Shown here: positions 6,540-13,467 of the stretch, one piece after another
Numbering within the stretch: the first letter of the stretch is position 1
How the letters are laid out: the number at the start of each line of letters is the position of its first letter
NCBI GenBank assembly: GCA_904502135.1
Contig: CAJGDE010000047.1
Coordinates: forward strand, 1 to 14,638
Length of the DNA stretch: 14,638 bases
Source of the DNA: Kiritimatiellia bacterium
GTDB lineage: Bacteria > Verrucomicrobiota > Kiritimatiellia > RFP12 > UBA1067
Direction of reading: 5' to 3'
Position numbers and translations under genes: made by a program
The notes under the pieces: model-generated
Told to the model about the DNA's origin: nothing
The model's database searches: none
What the model saw: the letters and a program-made list of their open reading frames with translations, nothing else

Positions 6540-7568
6540 ATGAAAAATACAGCGCTTTTAGTCTTATTCGCCTTGTCGTTGCCTCTATTGGCGATGGCGC
6601 AGAGTTTGACTAATCCCGGCGTCAGCCCCGGGCCCGGTGTGAGATATGCGACCGACGCATATCCGGGCTTTGATTGCGAAGAGGATGACATTAATCCTCA
6701 GCGCAAGGAACCCAAGTGGTTCTCGTTCCTCAATGGGCCCGACAGGGATAATCCCGCGGATCAGTTCGCGTATTGTGAAAATCTCGTCGCTGAAGCGCAT
6801 GAGTCCAAGGCCGCCAAGCAGTTTGACGCTCTCGTCAGAGAGTGGCCGACGTCTCCCGAGGCTTCGCGCGCGCAGTTGCGTCTGGCGGAGCTTAAGCTAA
6901 AGGCTTTCGACAGCGAGCAGGCGTTCAAGGAATATCGTTACCTGCTCGACTTTTACGCGCTTGAATGCGATTATGATGCTGTAGCTCAAAAGCTTTATAA
7001 AATCGCCAATTTAATGCGCGATGAAGGTAAGAGGATCGTTTTTTTCAGATTTAAAAACACCGTAGATGTCCGCCGGGCGTTCGAGGCGGCCGTTTTGCGC
7101 GCGCCGGGCGCCTCCTGGGCGGCGCAGGCGCTTTTGACCATCGCCTCTTTGCGCGAGGAGGAAGGCAAATGGAATGAGGCGATAAAGGTTTATGAAAATC
7201 TGTGCAATATCTACCCTGATACCCAAGAGGCTAAAAAGGCCGTTCTGCTTGAGGCCAGAGCGAGAATGAAGGTTCTGCGCGATTGTGAATACAATAGAGC
7301 TCGTTCGGTGGATACGCATGACTTTTTGAAACAAGCGCTTCTTTCTTGTCAGGAAGAGTCGGTTGTCGAAATAAAAGAACTTCTCGACGAGGTGTCGGCG
7401 CTTCTTGAAAGAGAGGCGTTTTTGGCGGCTGAATTTTACGATTCGAAAATGCGCACTGCGCGAAGTGCGATTAACGCGTATGAGAAATTTCTCTCGGAAT
7501 ATCCAAACGGCAAATACGCGCCTTTGGTTGCTTCCCGTCTTGAAGAATTGAAAGGATCTACAAAATGA
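6540..7568 (+). CDS. BamD-like periplasmic TPR protein
   Basis: The 342-residue protein has a signal peptide (MKNTALLVLFALSLPLLAMA, cleavage expected after A20). TPR-type helical pairs follow, beginning in the region with AKQFDALVREWPTSPEASRA; another pair contains WNEAIKVYENLCNIYPDTQEAKKA, and the C-terminal part contains AINAYEKFLSEYPNGKYAPL. This spacing of Phe/Tyr, Tyr-Pro and Ala is characteristic of the BamD/ComL and YbgF group, which scaffolds outer-membrane beta-barrel assembly. True BamD is a lipoprotein, but no Cys lies near the signal cleavage site here, so a soluble periplasmic form is predicted. The next gene is an LptE-like lipoprotein, overlapping by ATGA, which supports an outer-membrane role. 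The ATG at 6540 is preferred as it begins the signal peptide; GTG 6534 would add only two residues. A general TPR scaffold is the alternative. Confidence 0.78.
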   Translation: MKNTALLVLFALSLPLLAMAQSLTNPGVSPGPGVRYATDAYPGFDCEEDDINPQRKEPKWFSFLNGPDRDNPADQFAYCENLVAEAHESKAAKQFDALVREWPTSPEASRAQLRLAELKLKAFDSEQAFKEYRYLLDFYALECDYDAVAQKLYKIANLMRDEGKRIVFFRFKNTVDVRRAFEAAVLRAPGASWAAQALLTIASLREEEGKWNEAIKVYENLCNIYPDTQEAKKAVLLEARARMKVLRDCEYNRARSVDTHDFLKQALLSCQEESVVEIKELLDEVSALLEREAFLAAEFYDSKMRTARSAINAYEKFLSEYPNGKYAPLVASRLEELKGSTK

Positions 7569-8089
7569 AAAAGGCGCTTTGTCTTTCTGCGATTGTGCTA
7601 ACCGCTATCTGCGGATGCAGGAGTTATACTTGGAAATCATGGATACCTGAGGATATGCGAAGTGTCGCGGTACCCGTTTTCGTAAATGAGACGGACGTGA
7701 CGGAGCTTGGCCCCATCGCCGCGAGGCAAGTTCTGAGGGAGTTTCAGCGCGAGGGGACTTTCGCGATCAAAACGGGCGACGATGCCGCATTGGAGATTCA
7801 AGGTGTAATCAAGCGCATTGGCGGCTCGGCGGTTTCGTTCAACCGCCGTTCGGGGCTGCGCCACTCGTCGTATGACTTCACCGCAGATGTCGAAGTGTCG
7901 ATTATCGATAAGCGCAAAGGGCGCGTCGTCATCGATAACCGCAAGTATACCGCCCGCACCACGTATGCGGCGAATCAGGATATACTCACCGCGCGCAGGG
8001 ACGCCGCACACAGATTGGCGGAGGATCTGGCGCGTCAAGTTGTAGATGATACATTAAGCCTTGAATGGGAAGGAGATGAAACGAGATGA
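7565..8089 (+). CDS. lptE: LptE-like LPS-assembly lipoprotein
   Basis: The 174-residue protein begins with a signal peptide and a lipobox ending in ICGC, with Cys18 as lipid anchor. The mature part contains the segment SVAVPVFVNETDVTELGP followed by ARQVLREFQREGTF. This is the beta-alpha opening of the LptE family, which plugs the LptD barrel and helps deliver lipopolysaccharide to the outer leaflet. The remainder alternates strands (LEIQGVIKRI, YDFTADVEVSIID) and ends in a helix, as expected. LptE is poorly conserved, so the call rests on this pattern, length, lipobox and the neighbouring BamD-like gene. It overlaps both neighbours by ATGA, so the three genes are translated as a unit. No lptD is in view. 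Confidence 0.75.
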   Translation: MKKALCLSAIVLTAICGCRSYTWKSWIPEDMRSVAVPVFVNETDVTELGPIAARQVLREFQREGTFAIKTGDDAALEIQGVIKRIGGSAVSFNRRSGLRHSSYDFTADVEVSIIDKRKGRVVIDNRKYTARTTYAANQDILTARRDAAHRLAEDLARQVVDDTLSLEWEGDETR

Positions 8090-8394
8090 ACGAAGTTCAT
8101 GCAGTAATAGAGTTGAAAATAACTCCGCAGCGCGATTGCGGCTTCAGTAAAATAGCCGAAAGAGTCTCTAAGTATGCGCAGGTCGAAGCGTGCTTTCTTA
8201 TGAGCGGAGGGTATGATCTTCTCGTTTTTGTGAAGGGCGAGAGCCTTCAGGATGTGGCCGAGTTCGTCGCTCAGGATATTTCTACGATCGACGGCGTTCT
8301 TTCGACGGCTACTCATTTTATGCTTAAGACATATAAGGCCGGCGGCGTTCTCGGTATCGAAAGTTCGGACGATAGACTCGCTGTCGCTCCGTGA
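8086..8394 (+). CDS. Stand-alone Lrp/AsnC ligand-binding (RAM) domain protein
   Basis: The 102-residue protein consists of a single RAM/ACT-like fold with no helix-turn-helix. Supporting segments are HAVIELKITPQ, a helix with AERVSKYAQVEACFLMSGGYDLLVFVKG, then VAEFVAQDISTIDGVLSTATHFMLK. The SGGYDLLV and GVLSTAT motifs are typical of the Lrp/AsnC C-terminal domain, which binds small molecules, often amino acids, and oligomerises. Stand-alone versions cannot bind DNA and may modulate other proteins. AGGAG at 8071-8075 lies 10 bases before the ATG, and the gene overlaps lptE by ATGA. Its role in an outer-membrane operon is unknown. Confidence 0.85.
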   Translation: MNEVHAVIELKITPQRDCGFSKIAERVSKYAQVEACFLMSGGYDLLVFVKGESLQDVAEFVAQDISTIDGVLSTATHFMLKTYKAGGVLGIESSDDRLAVAP

Positions 8395-8416
8395 AGATTT
8401 GAAAGGAGTTTGAGTT

Positions 8417-9796
8417 ATGGCAGTTGATTTAGCGCAGAAGGCGCAGAATTTTACCAATCGCGGACGTCAGGCGCTTGAAACGGGGCGCTATGATCTTGCG
8501 GTGGATATGCTTATGGAGGCCGTTTCCGCGGCTCCTGATGTGCTTGAAACGCGCAAGCTCTTAAGAGCCGCGCAGATCGCCAATTTCCGGAGGAACGGGA
8601 AGACGGGCTTAGGGGCGAAACTCACTTATATGATGGCGAGACAGAAGATCATGTCTCTCGTCAAAAAGGGGCAGGGTGCCGAGGCTATGGCCGAGGCGGA
8701 GAATCTTCTCAAGCTCAATCCTCTTGACGCCGATAACATCGAGTGCGCGGTCAAGGCCGCCGAAGCGGCGGGCAAGGCCGATGCCGCGGCGATTTCGATT
8801 GAAGCGGCGTATGAGTGTTCGAATCAGGACCCGTCTTTGCTTGAGAGGGTGGCTACGTACTATACGATGGCCAAACGCTGGGATAAGGCGCGTGATGCCT
8901 ATCAGAAGCTTTCGCAGATAAAGCCGGGTGATCAGCGCATAATGCAGCTTCTTAAAAACACGGAAGCTCAGGCGACCATGAATGCCGGCTGGGAGCAGAC
9001 GGCCGGCAAGAAGGGCGGTTTTCAGGCGCTTATCGCCAATAAGGAGCAGGCTGCGAAACTTGATGCCGCGAACAAGGCCGTTGTTGTCGGAGAAGGCGCG
9101 GAACTCCTTATTCAGGAGAAGCTCAAACAGATTGAAGAAGAGCCTAAGAATATGAATGCTAGACGGGCTCTGGCCCGAATATATATTCAGGGCAAGCGTT
9201 TCTACGAGGCGATTGAAGTTCTTCAGAACGCAATTGAGTTTGCCGGTACGATGGACCCGGAGCTTGATAGAATGCTTTCTCAGACGAAGGTTCAGTATTA
9301 CGATCAGCAGATTGATCTTATGAAATCTGAAGGCCGTGAAGATGAAGCTCTGCAGCTTGAGGGCGAGAAGAATCAGTTCGTGTTCGACGATTTGGCGGAG
9401 AGAGTTGAGCGTTATCCGAATGATTTGCATTTGCGCTATGAGCTCGGTGTTCAGTATTATACTTACGAATATTACGATGACGCCCTGCAACACTTGCAGC
9501 TTGCGCAGAAAAGCCCCAAAGACAGATTGTGGGCGCTTTATTATCTGGCGATGTGCTTCTTGAACAAAGGTCAACGGGATATGGCCGTTATGCAGCTTGA
9601 GACGGCGCGCGACTCGATACCTACGATGGACGAACTTAAAAAGAAGGTTGTCTATCAGCTCGGTCTTTGCGCTGAAGAGTCGGGAGATCTTGAAAGGGCG
9701 TATCAGTACTACAAAGATGTGTACTCCACCGATGTGGGCTATGAAGATCTCGCGGAGAGAATGCTCGCCGTAAGTCAGGCTCTCAAGGGAGCGTAA
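8417..9796 (+). CDS. Cytoplasmic tetratricopeptide-repeat protein
   Basis: The 459-residue protein has no signal peptide or membrane segment, so it should be cytoplasmic. At least six TPR-like helix pairs are visible: near the N-terminus (NRGRQALETGRYDLAVDMLM), around 85-120, 130-165 (ATYYTMAKRWDKARDAYQKL), 245-280 (ALARIYIQGKRFYEAIEVLQ), and in the last third (LHLRYELGVQYYTYEYYDDA; YQLGLCAEESGDLERAYQYY). The middle (about 185-225) is less regular. TPR arrays are protein-binding scaffolds; no catalytic motif is seen. AAGGAG at 8403-8408 lies 8 bases before the ATG. It is the last gene of the operon, 22 bases after the RAM-domain gene, and is followed within 20 bases by a terminator. Partner and function are not recognised. 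Confidence 0.88.
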   Translation: MAVDLAQKAQNFTNRGRQALETGRYDLAVDMLMEAVSAAPDVLETRKLLRAAQIANFRRNGKTGLGAKLTYMMARQKIMSLVKKGQGAEAMAEAENLLKLNPLDADNIECAVKAAEAAGKADAAAISIEAAYECSNQDPSLLERVATYYTMAKRWDKARDAYQKLSQIKPGDQRIMQLLKNTEAQATMNAGWEQTAGKKGGFQALIANKEQAAKLDAANKAVVVGEGAELLIQEKLKQIEEEPKNMNARRALARIYIQGKRFYEAIEVLQNAIEFAGTMDPELDRMLSQTKVQYYDQQIDLMKSEGREDEALQLEGEKNQFVFDDLAERVERYPNDLHLRYELGVQYYTYEYYDDALQHLQLAQKSPKDRLWALYYLAMCFLNKGQRDMAVMQLETARDSIPTMDELKKKVVYQLGLCAEESGDLERAYQYYKDVYSTDVGYEDLAERMLAVSQALKGA

Positions 9797-9814
9797 GCAA
9801 TGGCTAAAACAAAG

Positions 9815-9838
9815 AAACCGCCTTACGAGGCGGTTTTT
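9815..9838. terminator. Strong, probably bidirectional terminator
   Basis: AAACCGCCT (9815-9823) pairs perfectly with AGGCGGTTT (9828-9836) around a TACG (UNCG-type) tetraloop. It continues into two more Ts on the + strand, and the left flank (AAAACAAAG) supplies a T-rich tract on the minus strand. It can end the TPR operon on + and, read in reverse, the tRNA-Glu transcript whose 3' end is 4 bases away. Confidence 0.88.
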
Positions 9839-9841
9839 CAA

Positions 9842-9916
9842 TGGCAGCCCCAAGGAGAGTCGAACTCCTCTAACAAGCATGAAAAGCTTGTGTCCTAGCC
9901 GATAGACGATGGGGCC
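9842..9916 (-). tRNA. tRNA-Glu (anticodon UUC), CCA encoded
   Basis: Read on the minus strand, the 75-base gene folds as a full cloverleaf. The acceptor arm GGCCCCA pairs with TGGGGCT (a G-U pair closes the end), and the anticodon stem CAAGC/GCTTG encloses the loop TTTTCAT with anticodon TTC. The variable loop is short (TTAG), the T-arm is AGGAG/CTCCT with loop TTCGACT, the discriminator is G, and CCA is genome-encoded. The D-arm CGTCTATCGGCTAGGAC is the usual tRNA-Glu type. Confidence 0.97.
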
Positions 9917-9933
9917 ATCAGGAATTGGCGCAT

Positions 9934-9963
9934 ATTATATCATAAGATTGAGATAGAATGCAA
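9934..9963 (-). promoter_or_regulatory. Promoter of the tRNA-Glu gene
   Basis: On the minus strand: TTGCAT (9963-9958), an 18-base spacer and TATAAT (9939-9934), preceded by TGA as an extended -10. Transcription would start about 10 bases before the mature tRNA 5' end. The -35 lies within the leader of the divergent dprA, so the two starts may interfere. Confidence 0.75.
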
Positions 9964-9976
9964 GGGGGTATTTTAC

Positions 9977-11062
9977 ATGACTGAAAAAGAAGCTTATGTG
10001 GCATTTAACTTGACTGAAAATGTCGGGTTTGCGACTGTAGATAAGCTCGTTCAGTCGGCGGGCAGCGCAGTTGAAGCATGGCAGAGGTGGCCAAAGAAAA
10101 TATCGCGAACGGGCGGTGAAGTTGACTGGAAAAGAGAGTTTGAGTTGGCTAAGCGCCATAATGTTGAAATCCTAACTCCTGCAGATGAGGATTATCCCGC
10201 GATTTTGGCCAATACACCCGCCCGTCCGTTGGCGCTTTACGTAAGAGGAGACGTAAAGGCGCTCTCTAAGCCATCGATAGCGATGGTCGGCACGAGAAGG
10301 GCGACTTCATACGGATTGAATATGGCCGATAAACTTTCGTATGATTTAGCGAAAGCCGGCTGGTCGATAGTTTCTGGGCTGGCGCTTGGCATAGACGCTC
10401 AAAGCCATAAAGGCGCTCTTGAGGCCTCTGGCATAACGGTCGGTGTTCTTGGCTCCGGCCTTGATTGTTTTTATCCCGAGCAGAACATTCCTCTTGCGAG
10501 GGAAATCGTCGCCAATGGAGGGGCCGTTATAAGTGAGTTCGCTTTTGGCAGAAACCCTGACCGAGAGACGTTCCCGATTCGTAATCACGTCGTCGCGGGG
10601 CTTTCAAGAGGGGTTATTGCGGTTGAGGCCTCTTTGAAAAGCGGAACGCTTATTACCACGTCAATCGCCGCTGACTTAGGGCGCACGGTGATGGCCGTGC
10701 CTGGACGAGCCGACAGCAGATCGTCGGCAGGGTGTCTTAAGCTTATTCGTGAAGGGGCGATTTTAGTAAGGGATGCCGATGACGTTCTTGAGGCTATGTC
10801 GGAGCTTTTCCCGAATAAAGTCAAAAGCGAGGAGGAGAGAGGCGATTTGAAAGCCGCCGATCCCGATCAGCCGCCTTATACGGTAGAAGAGGCTCTTGTG
10901 ATGCTTCATGTCGATGCCGATGGCGTTTCATTGGAGAAAATAGCTTCGCTGACCGGCCTAGGCGTACTGAAGGTGAATTCTTTGGCGATGACGCTGCGTA
11001 TAAAGGGCTTTGTGCGTTTTCTTCCCGGCAATCGGATAGCCTTATCCAGGCCCGTCAGATGA
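9977..11062 (+). CDS. dprA: DNA-processing protein DprA (Smf)
   Basis: DprA binds incoming single-stranded DNA and loads RecA during natural transformation; many non-competent bacteria also keep it. The 361 residues show an N-terminal helical (SAM-like) region, then the Rossmann-type core with MVGTRRATSYG, SGLALGIDAQSHKGAL (from S133) and GSGLDCFYP. FPIRNHVVAGLS (from F199), ASLKSGTLITT and VPGRADSRSSAGCLKLIREGA follow, and then a C-terminal winged-helix region (about 290-355). A strong site, AGGGGG (9963-9968), lies 8 bases before the ATG. It is followed 25 bases later by a coiled-coil gene in the same direction. Its own promoter is not clear; TAGAAT at 9954-9959 is a weak candidate. No other competence gene is visible. 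Confidence 0.96.
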   Translation: MTEKEAYVAFNLTENVGFATVDKLVQSAGSAVEAWQRWPKKISRTGGEVDWKREFELAKRHNVEILTPADEDYPAILANTPARPLALYVRGDVKALSKPSIAMVGTRRATSYGLNMADKLSYDLAKAGWSIVSGLALGIDAQSHKGALEASGITVGVLGSGLDCFYPEQNIPLAREIVANGGAVISEFAFGRNPDRETFPIRNHVVAGLSRGVIAVEASLKSGTLITTSIAADLGRTVMAVPGRADSRSSAGCLKLIREGAILVRDADDVLEAMSELFPNKVKSEEERGDLKAADPDQPPYTVEEALVMLHVDADGVSLEKIASLTGLGVLKVNSLAMTLRIKGFVRFLPGNRIALSRPVR

Positions 11063-11087
11063 TTTTGAACAATAAAAAAAGGAAAAT

Positions 11088-11825
11088 ATGAAAACGATAA
11101 TGATAGTTATTTCGTCGCTCGCGGCCGGCTTGCTGGCAGGGTATTTCGTTTTTGAAGGCCCTCGGAGCGAAGATGAAAATATAAAAATAGAGCGTCCTAA
11201 AAAGTCTTCGATAGCTAGGGTCGATTCAGATTCTAATGTGAAGGTTTTGCGCCAGCGTATATTGGAGCTTGAAGAGCGTCTTAAAAAGCGCGAGACGGAG
11301 GAGGTCTCTAAAAAACCGAAAGACGAGGAAAAGCCTCTGAAGGATTTCGCCAAAGAGATATTGGGCTCTTTCCGTCAACGGATGGAGAAGATGAAGGTTG
11401 AAGATCCGGAGCGTTATCAGGACATGACAAACCGTTTTGCTCAGTTTCGTATGCAAAGGGCAAACATCGCCGCTTCGCGTCTTGATTTCCTTTCATCGAT
11501 AGACGTTTCGAGAATGAGTGATGAGGCCAAGCGCACGCATGAAGAGTTGCAGGGGGTGATAGTCGAGCGCGAGGCTCTGGAAGAGAAAATGCATAATGCG
11601 GATTTGACCGATGAAGAGCGCCGCGATCTTTTTATTCAAATGCGTCAGATCGACAACCGTATGCGAAAGCTCAATGAGAAAGAAAGAGACAACCTTCTTC
11701 AAGAGACCGCCAAGGGGCTTGGTTTTGACGCAAAGGATGCGAAAGAAATTACAGGCGCGATAAAAGAAGTTATAGAAGCGACGAGTTCACCGTTTAATTT
11801 TCCGCGTTTTAGAGGCAGGCGCTGA
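11088..11825 (+). CDS. Membrane-anchored coiled-coil protein, unknown function
   Basis: The 245-residue protein has one N-terminal hydrophobic segment (about 4-22) followed by an acidic/basic, almost wholly helical body. A first coiled coil spans about 50-75 (VKVLRQRILELEERLKKRET). A long charged region from about 85 to 215 includes EELQGVIVEREALEEKMHNA and LTDEERRDLFIQMRQIDNRM. The LTDEER helix pattern is loosely like the Spy/CpxP periplasmic chaperone group, but this is weak. Topology is probably N-in with the body in the periplasm. A site AAGGAA (11079-11084) precedes the ATG. The gene follows dprA in a likely operon, and its last 39 bases overlap the 3' end of nth on the other strand. I do not recognise a family. 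Confidence 0.78.
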   Translation: MKTIMIVISSLAAGLLAGYFVFEGPRSEDENIKIERPKKSSIARVDSDSNVKVLRQRILELEERLKKRETEEVSKKPKDEEKPLKDFAKEILGSFRQRMEKMKVEDPERYQDMTNRFAQFRMQRANIAASRLDFLSSIDVSRMSDEAKRTHEELQGVIVEREALEEKMHNADLTDEERRDLFIQMRQIDNRMRKLNEKERDNLLQETAKGLGFDAKDAKEITGAIKEVIEATSSPFNFPRFRGRR

Positions 11826-12470
11826 GTTAAAGTTGCAGAATCTCGCTATCGGGCAGCCTGTGCATTTTGGGCGCAGGGGAGAACATCTCGTTTGTCCGAA
11901 ACTTACGAGATGAGAGTTCCATGCCATCCAATATTTCACTGGCAGGATTTTCCGGAGAGCCATTTCTGATTCAAAAGGGGTCTTCGTTTTTATCAGCCCA
12001 AGCCTATTGGATATTCTGTGGACATGGACGTCAACGCATATCGCGGGGAGATTAAAGCCTATGGCGACTGTAAGGTTCGCCGTTTTCCGCCCCACTCCGG
12101 GAAGAGCGCATAATTCCTCGACGGTGTGAGGCAGAACGCCCGCGAATTTTTCTTTCAGAACCGCAGGGAGCTTTTTGAGGTGCTGAGCCTTTGTGTGATA
12201 AAATCCGACGGGATAGATGAGTTTCTCCAGCGTTTTTAATTCCATCTTCTCGAGGCCTTCAGGCGTATTTCCTCCAGCTGCGAAGAGCCGTTTTACCGCG
12301 CCTGCAGTGCAGGCGTCTTTTGTTCTTGAGGAGAGAATTGTCCCTACGAGAACGGCAAATGGATCTTTCGTCTGCGCTTCGATAAGTTCTATTATCGGAG
12401 CGGGGTGAGAATAAAATTCTTTTTTAAGGATTTTTACGAGTTCAGGCAGATCGTCAATCAAGGTCTTCAT
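11787..12470 (-). CDS. nth: Endonuclease III (base-excision DNA glycosylase/AP lyase)
   Basis: Nth removes oxidised pyrimidines from DNA and nicks the abasic site. The 227-residue protein has the helix-hairpin-helix LPGVGRKTA (123-131) with catalytic Lys129 and catalytic Asp147 in VDVHVHR. Their spacing of 18 equals K120-D138 of E. coli Nth. The C-terminal 4Fe-4S ligands are Cys196-X6-Cys203-X2-Cys206-X5-Cys212. The length is slightly above E. coli Nth because of a basic C-terminal tail (KTRKIKR). The start codon lies 9 bases after a TATAAT with no Shine-Dalgarno sequence, suggesting a leaderless message. The gene diverges from the TPP riboswitch and thi operon and converges on the coiled-coil gene. 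Confidence 0.97.
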   Translation of the reverse strand: MKTLIDDLPELVKILKKEFYSHPAPIIELIEAQTKDPFAVLVGTILSSRTKDACTAGAVKRLFAAGGNTPEGLEKMELKTLEKLIYPVGFYHTKAQHLKKLPAVLKEKFAGVLPHTVEELCALPGVGRKTANLTVAIGFNLPAICVDVHVHRISNRLGLIKTKTPFESEMALRKILPVKYWMAWNSHLVSFGQTRCSPLRPKCTGCPIARFCNFNSAPASKTRKIKR

Positions 12471-12479
12471 AGTGCGATA

Positions 12480-12488
12480 ATTATATCA
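12480..12488 (-). promoter_or_regulatory. Extended -10 promoter of nth
   Basis: On the minus strand TGA-TATAAT (12488-12480). The end of the -10 is 9 bases before the nth ATG, so the transcript would begin 1-3 bases upstream of the start codon. No convincing -35 is seen 17-18 bases upstream. Confidence 0.65.
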
Positions 12489-12500
12489 AAAGAACGGCGT

Positions 12501-12530
12501 TTGCGTTGAGCGGTGAGATTTTGGTAAAAT
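12501..12530 (+). promoter_or_regulatory. Promoter of the thi4-thiE operon
   Basis: TTGCGT (12501-12506), an 18-base spacer and TAAAAT (12525-12530), with TGG just before it as an extended -10. The predicted start near 12537 falls immediately upstream of the TPP aptamer, which is the expected position. Confidence 0.75.
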
Positions 12531-12542
12531 ATTGAAAGCAAA

Positions 12543-12619
12543 TCGGGGTGCTGCCAAGCATGGGGCTTGGATGCTGAGAAAATACCCGTCAACCTGATCA
12601 GGATAATACCTGCGGAGGA
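12543..12619 (+). ncRNA. TPP riboswitch (THI element)
   Basis: All the conserved parts of the thiamine pyrophosphate aptamer are present. CGGGGTG (12544-12550) pairs with the TACCCG block (12583-12588). A P3 extension CCAAGC/GCTTGG (12554-12559 with 12565-12570) follows. The pyrimidine-sensing CTGAGA is at 12574-12579. ACCTGAT (12592-12598) and the CAGG/CCTG pair (12599-12602 with 12609-12612) enclose the pyrophosphate-side GGATAATACC. The Shine-Dalgarno sequence GGAGG (12614-12618) directly abuts the aptamer end and the ATG is 6 bases further. There is no room for an intrinsic terminator, so control should be at translation initiation, shutting off thi4 when TPP is high. Confidence 0.95.
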
Positions 12620-12624
12620 AAAAC

Positions 12625-13401
12625 ATGGAAGAGAAAATATCGCTCGCCATCGTGCGTAGCTACTTTAAGAAACTTGAAAATAATCTCGCTGTTGATGTCG
12701 CTATCGTCGGAGCCGGTCCATCTGGGCTTGTCGCGGCGCGTGATCTGGCGCTTGCAGGATTGAAGGTCGCGGTTTTTGAATCTAAGCTCGCTCCCGGCGG
12801 AGGCACATGGGGCGGCGGCATGCTGATGAATGAAGTAGTCGTCCAAAACGATGGCGCAGAGATTTTGCACGAGTTCGGAATCACCACACAATCAATCGAT
12901 TGCGAATATCATACGGTTGACTCTGTTGAAATGGCCTCGGGTCTTATATTTGGCGCGCGCAAAGCGGGAGCCGTTATTTTTAACGCCGTCAAGGTCGAGG
13001 ATATCGTAATACACGATGGCATAGTCTGCGGTGTAGTGATAAATTCAAACCCGGTTCTTCATATGGGTCTTCACGTCGATCCGATCGTCATTATGGCGCG
13101 CGCGGTTCTTGACGGCACTGGCCACCCAAGTGAGATCATATCAAAGGCGGTGAATAAGGCAGGGATCAAGATCGATTCTCCTACAGGCGGTATTCTCGGT
13201 GAAAAACCGATGTGGATGGAGGACGGCGAGCGTACGACAGTCGAGAACACAAAGCGTCTTTATCCCGGGCTTTACGCAAGCGGCATGGCGGCGAACAATG
13301 TTCAGGGTGGCTTTAGGATGGGGCCTATTTTCGGCGGTATGTTCAAGAGCGGGCGGAAAGTCGCAAAAATCATCGCGGAAGATTTGAGAATCAAAAAATA
13401 A
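12625..13401 (+). CDS. thi4: Thiamine thiazole synthase, Thi4 family (His-type, sulfide-dependent)
   Basis: Thi4 makes the thiazole precursor of thiamine (ADP-thiazole) from NAD and glycine plus a sulfur source. The 258-residue protein has the dinucleotide-binding motif [21 protein letters not shown] (from about residue 26), then [17 protein letters not shown]. The C-terminal segment starts [20 protein letters not shown] and ends [15 protein letters not shown]. At the position of the suicidal donor Cys of yeast Thi4 it has His150 in GLHVDP, as in the archaeal enzymes, which are catalytic and use free sulfide with iron. It is the first gene under a TPP riboswitch, with GGAGG 6 bases before the ATG, and is followed by thiE. 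Thi4 instead of ThiG/ThiH is a minority arrangement in bacteria. Confidence 0.95.
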   Translation: MEEKISLAIVRSYFKKLENNLAVDVAIVGAGPSGLVAARDLALAGLKVAVFESKLAPGGGTWGGGMLMNEVVVQNDGAEILHEFGITTQSIDCEYHTVDSVEMASGLIFGARKAGAVIFNAVKVEDIVIHDGIVCGVVINSNPVLHMGLHVDPIVIMARAVLDGTGHPSEIISKAVNKAGIKIDSPTGGILGEKPMWMEDGERTTVENTKRLYPGLYASGMAANNVQGGFRMGPIFGGMFKSGRKVAKIIAEDLRIKK

Positions 13402-13467
13402 ATCTTTTATAGACAAGTGGGTATTGACTGCATGTTTTAAAATGAGAATTCATTGCGGAAAATTCTT

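Noticed and set aside
8609..9880. A 423-codon open frame on the minus strand opposite the TPR gene
   Set aside because: The translation is Arg/Leu/Ile-rich with no recognisable domain, lacks a plausible ribosome site, and exactly mirrors a well-supported TPR gene on the + strand.
13424..13453. Separate promoter for thiE (TTGACT at 13424)
   Set aside because: No TATAAT-like hexamer lies 16-18 bases downstream; TAAAAT at 13438 is far too close and lacks the TGn found elsewhere in the window.
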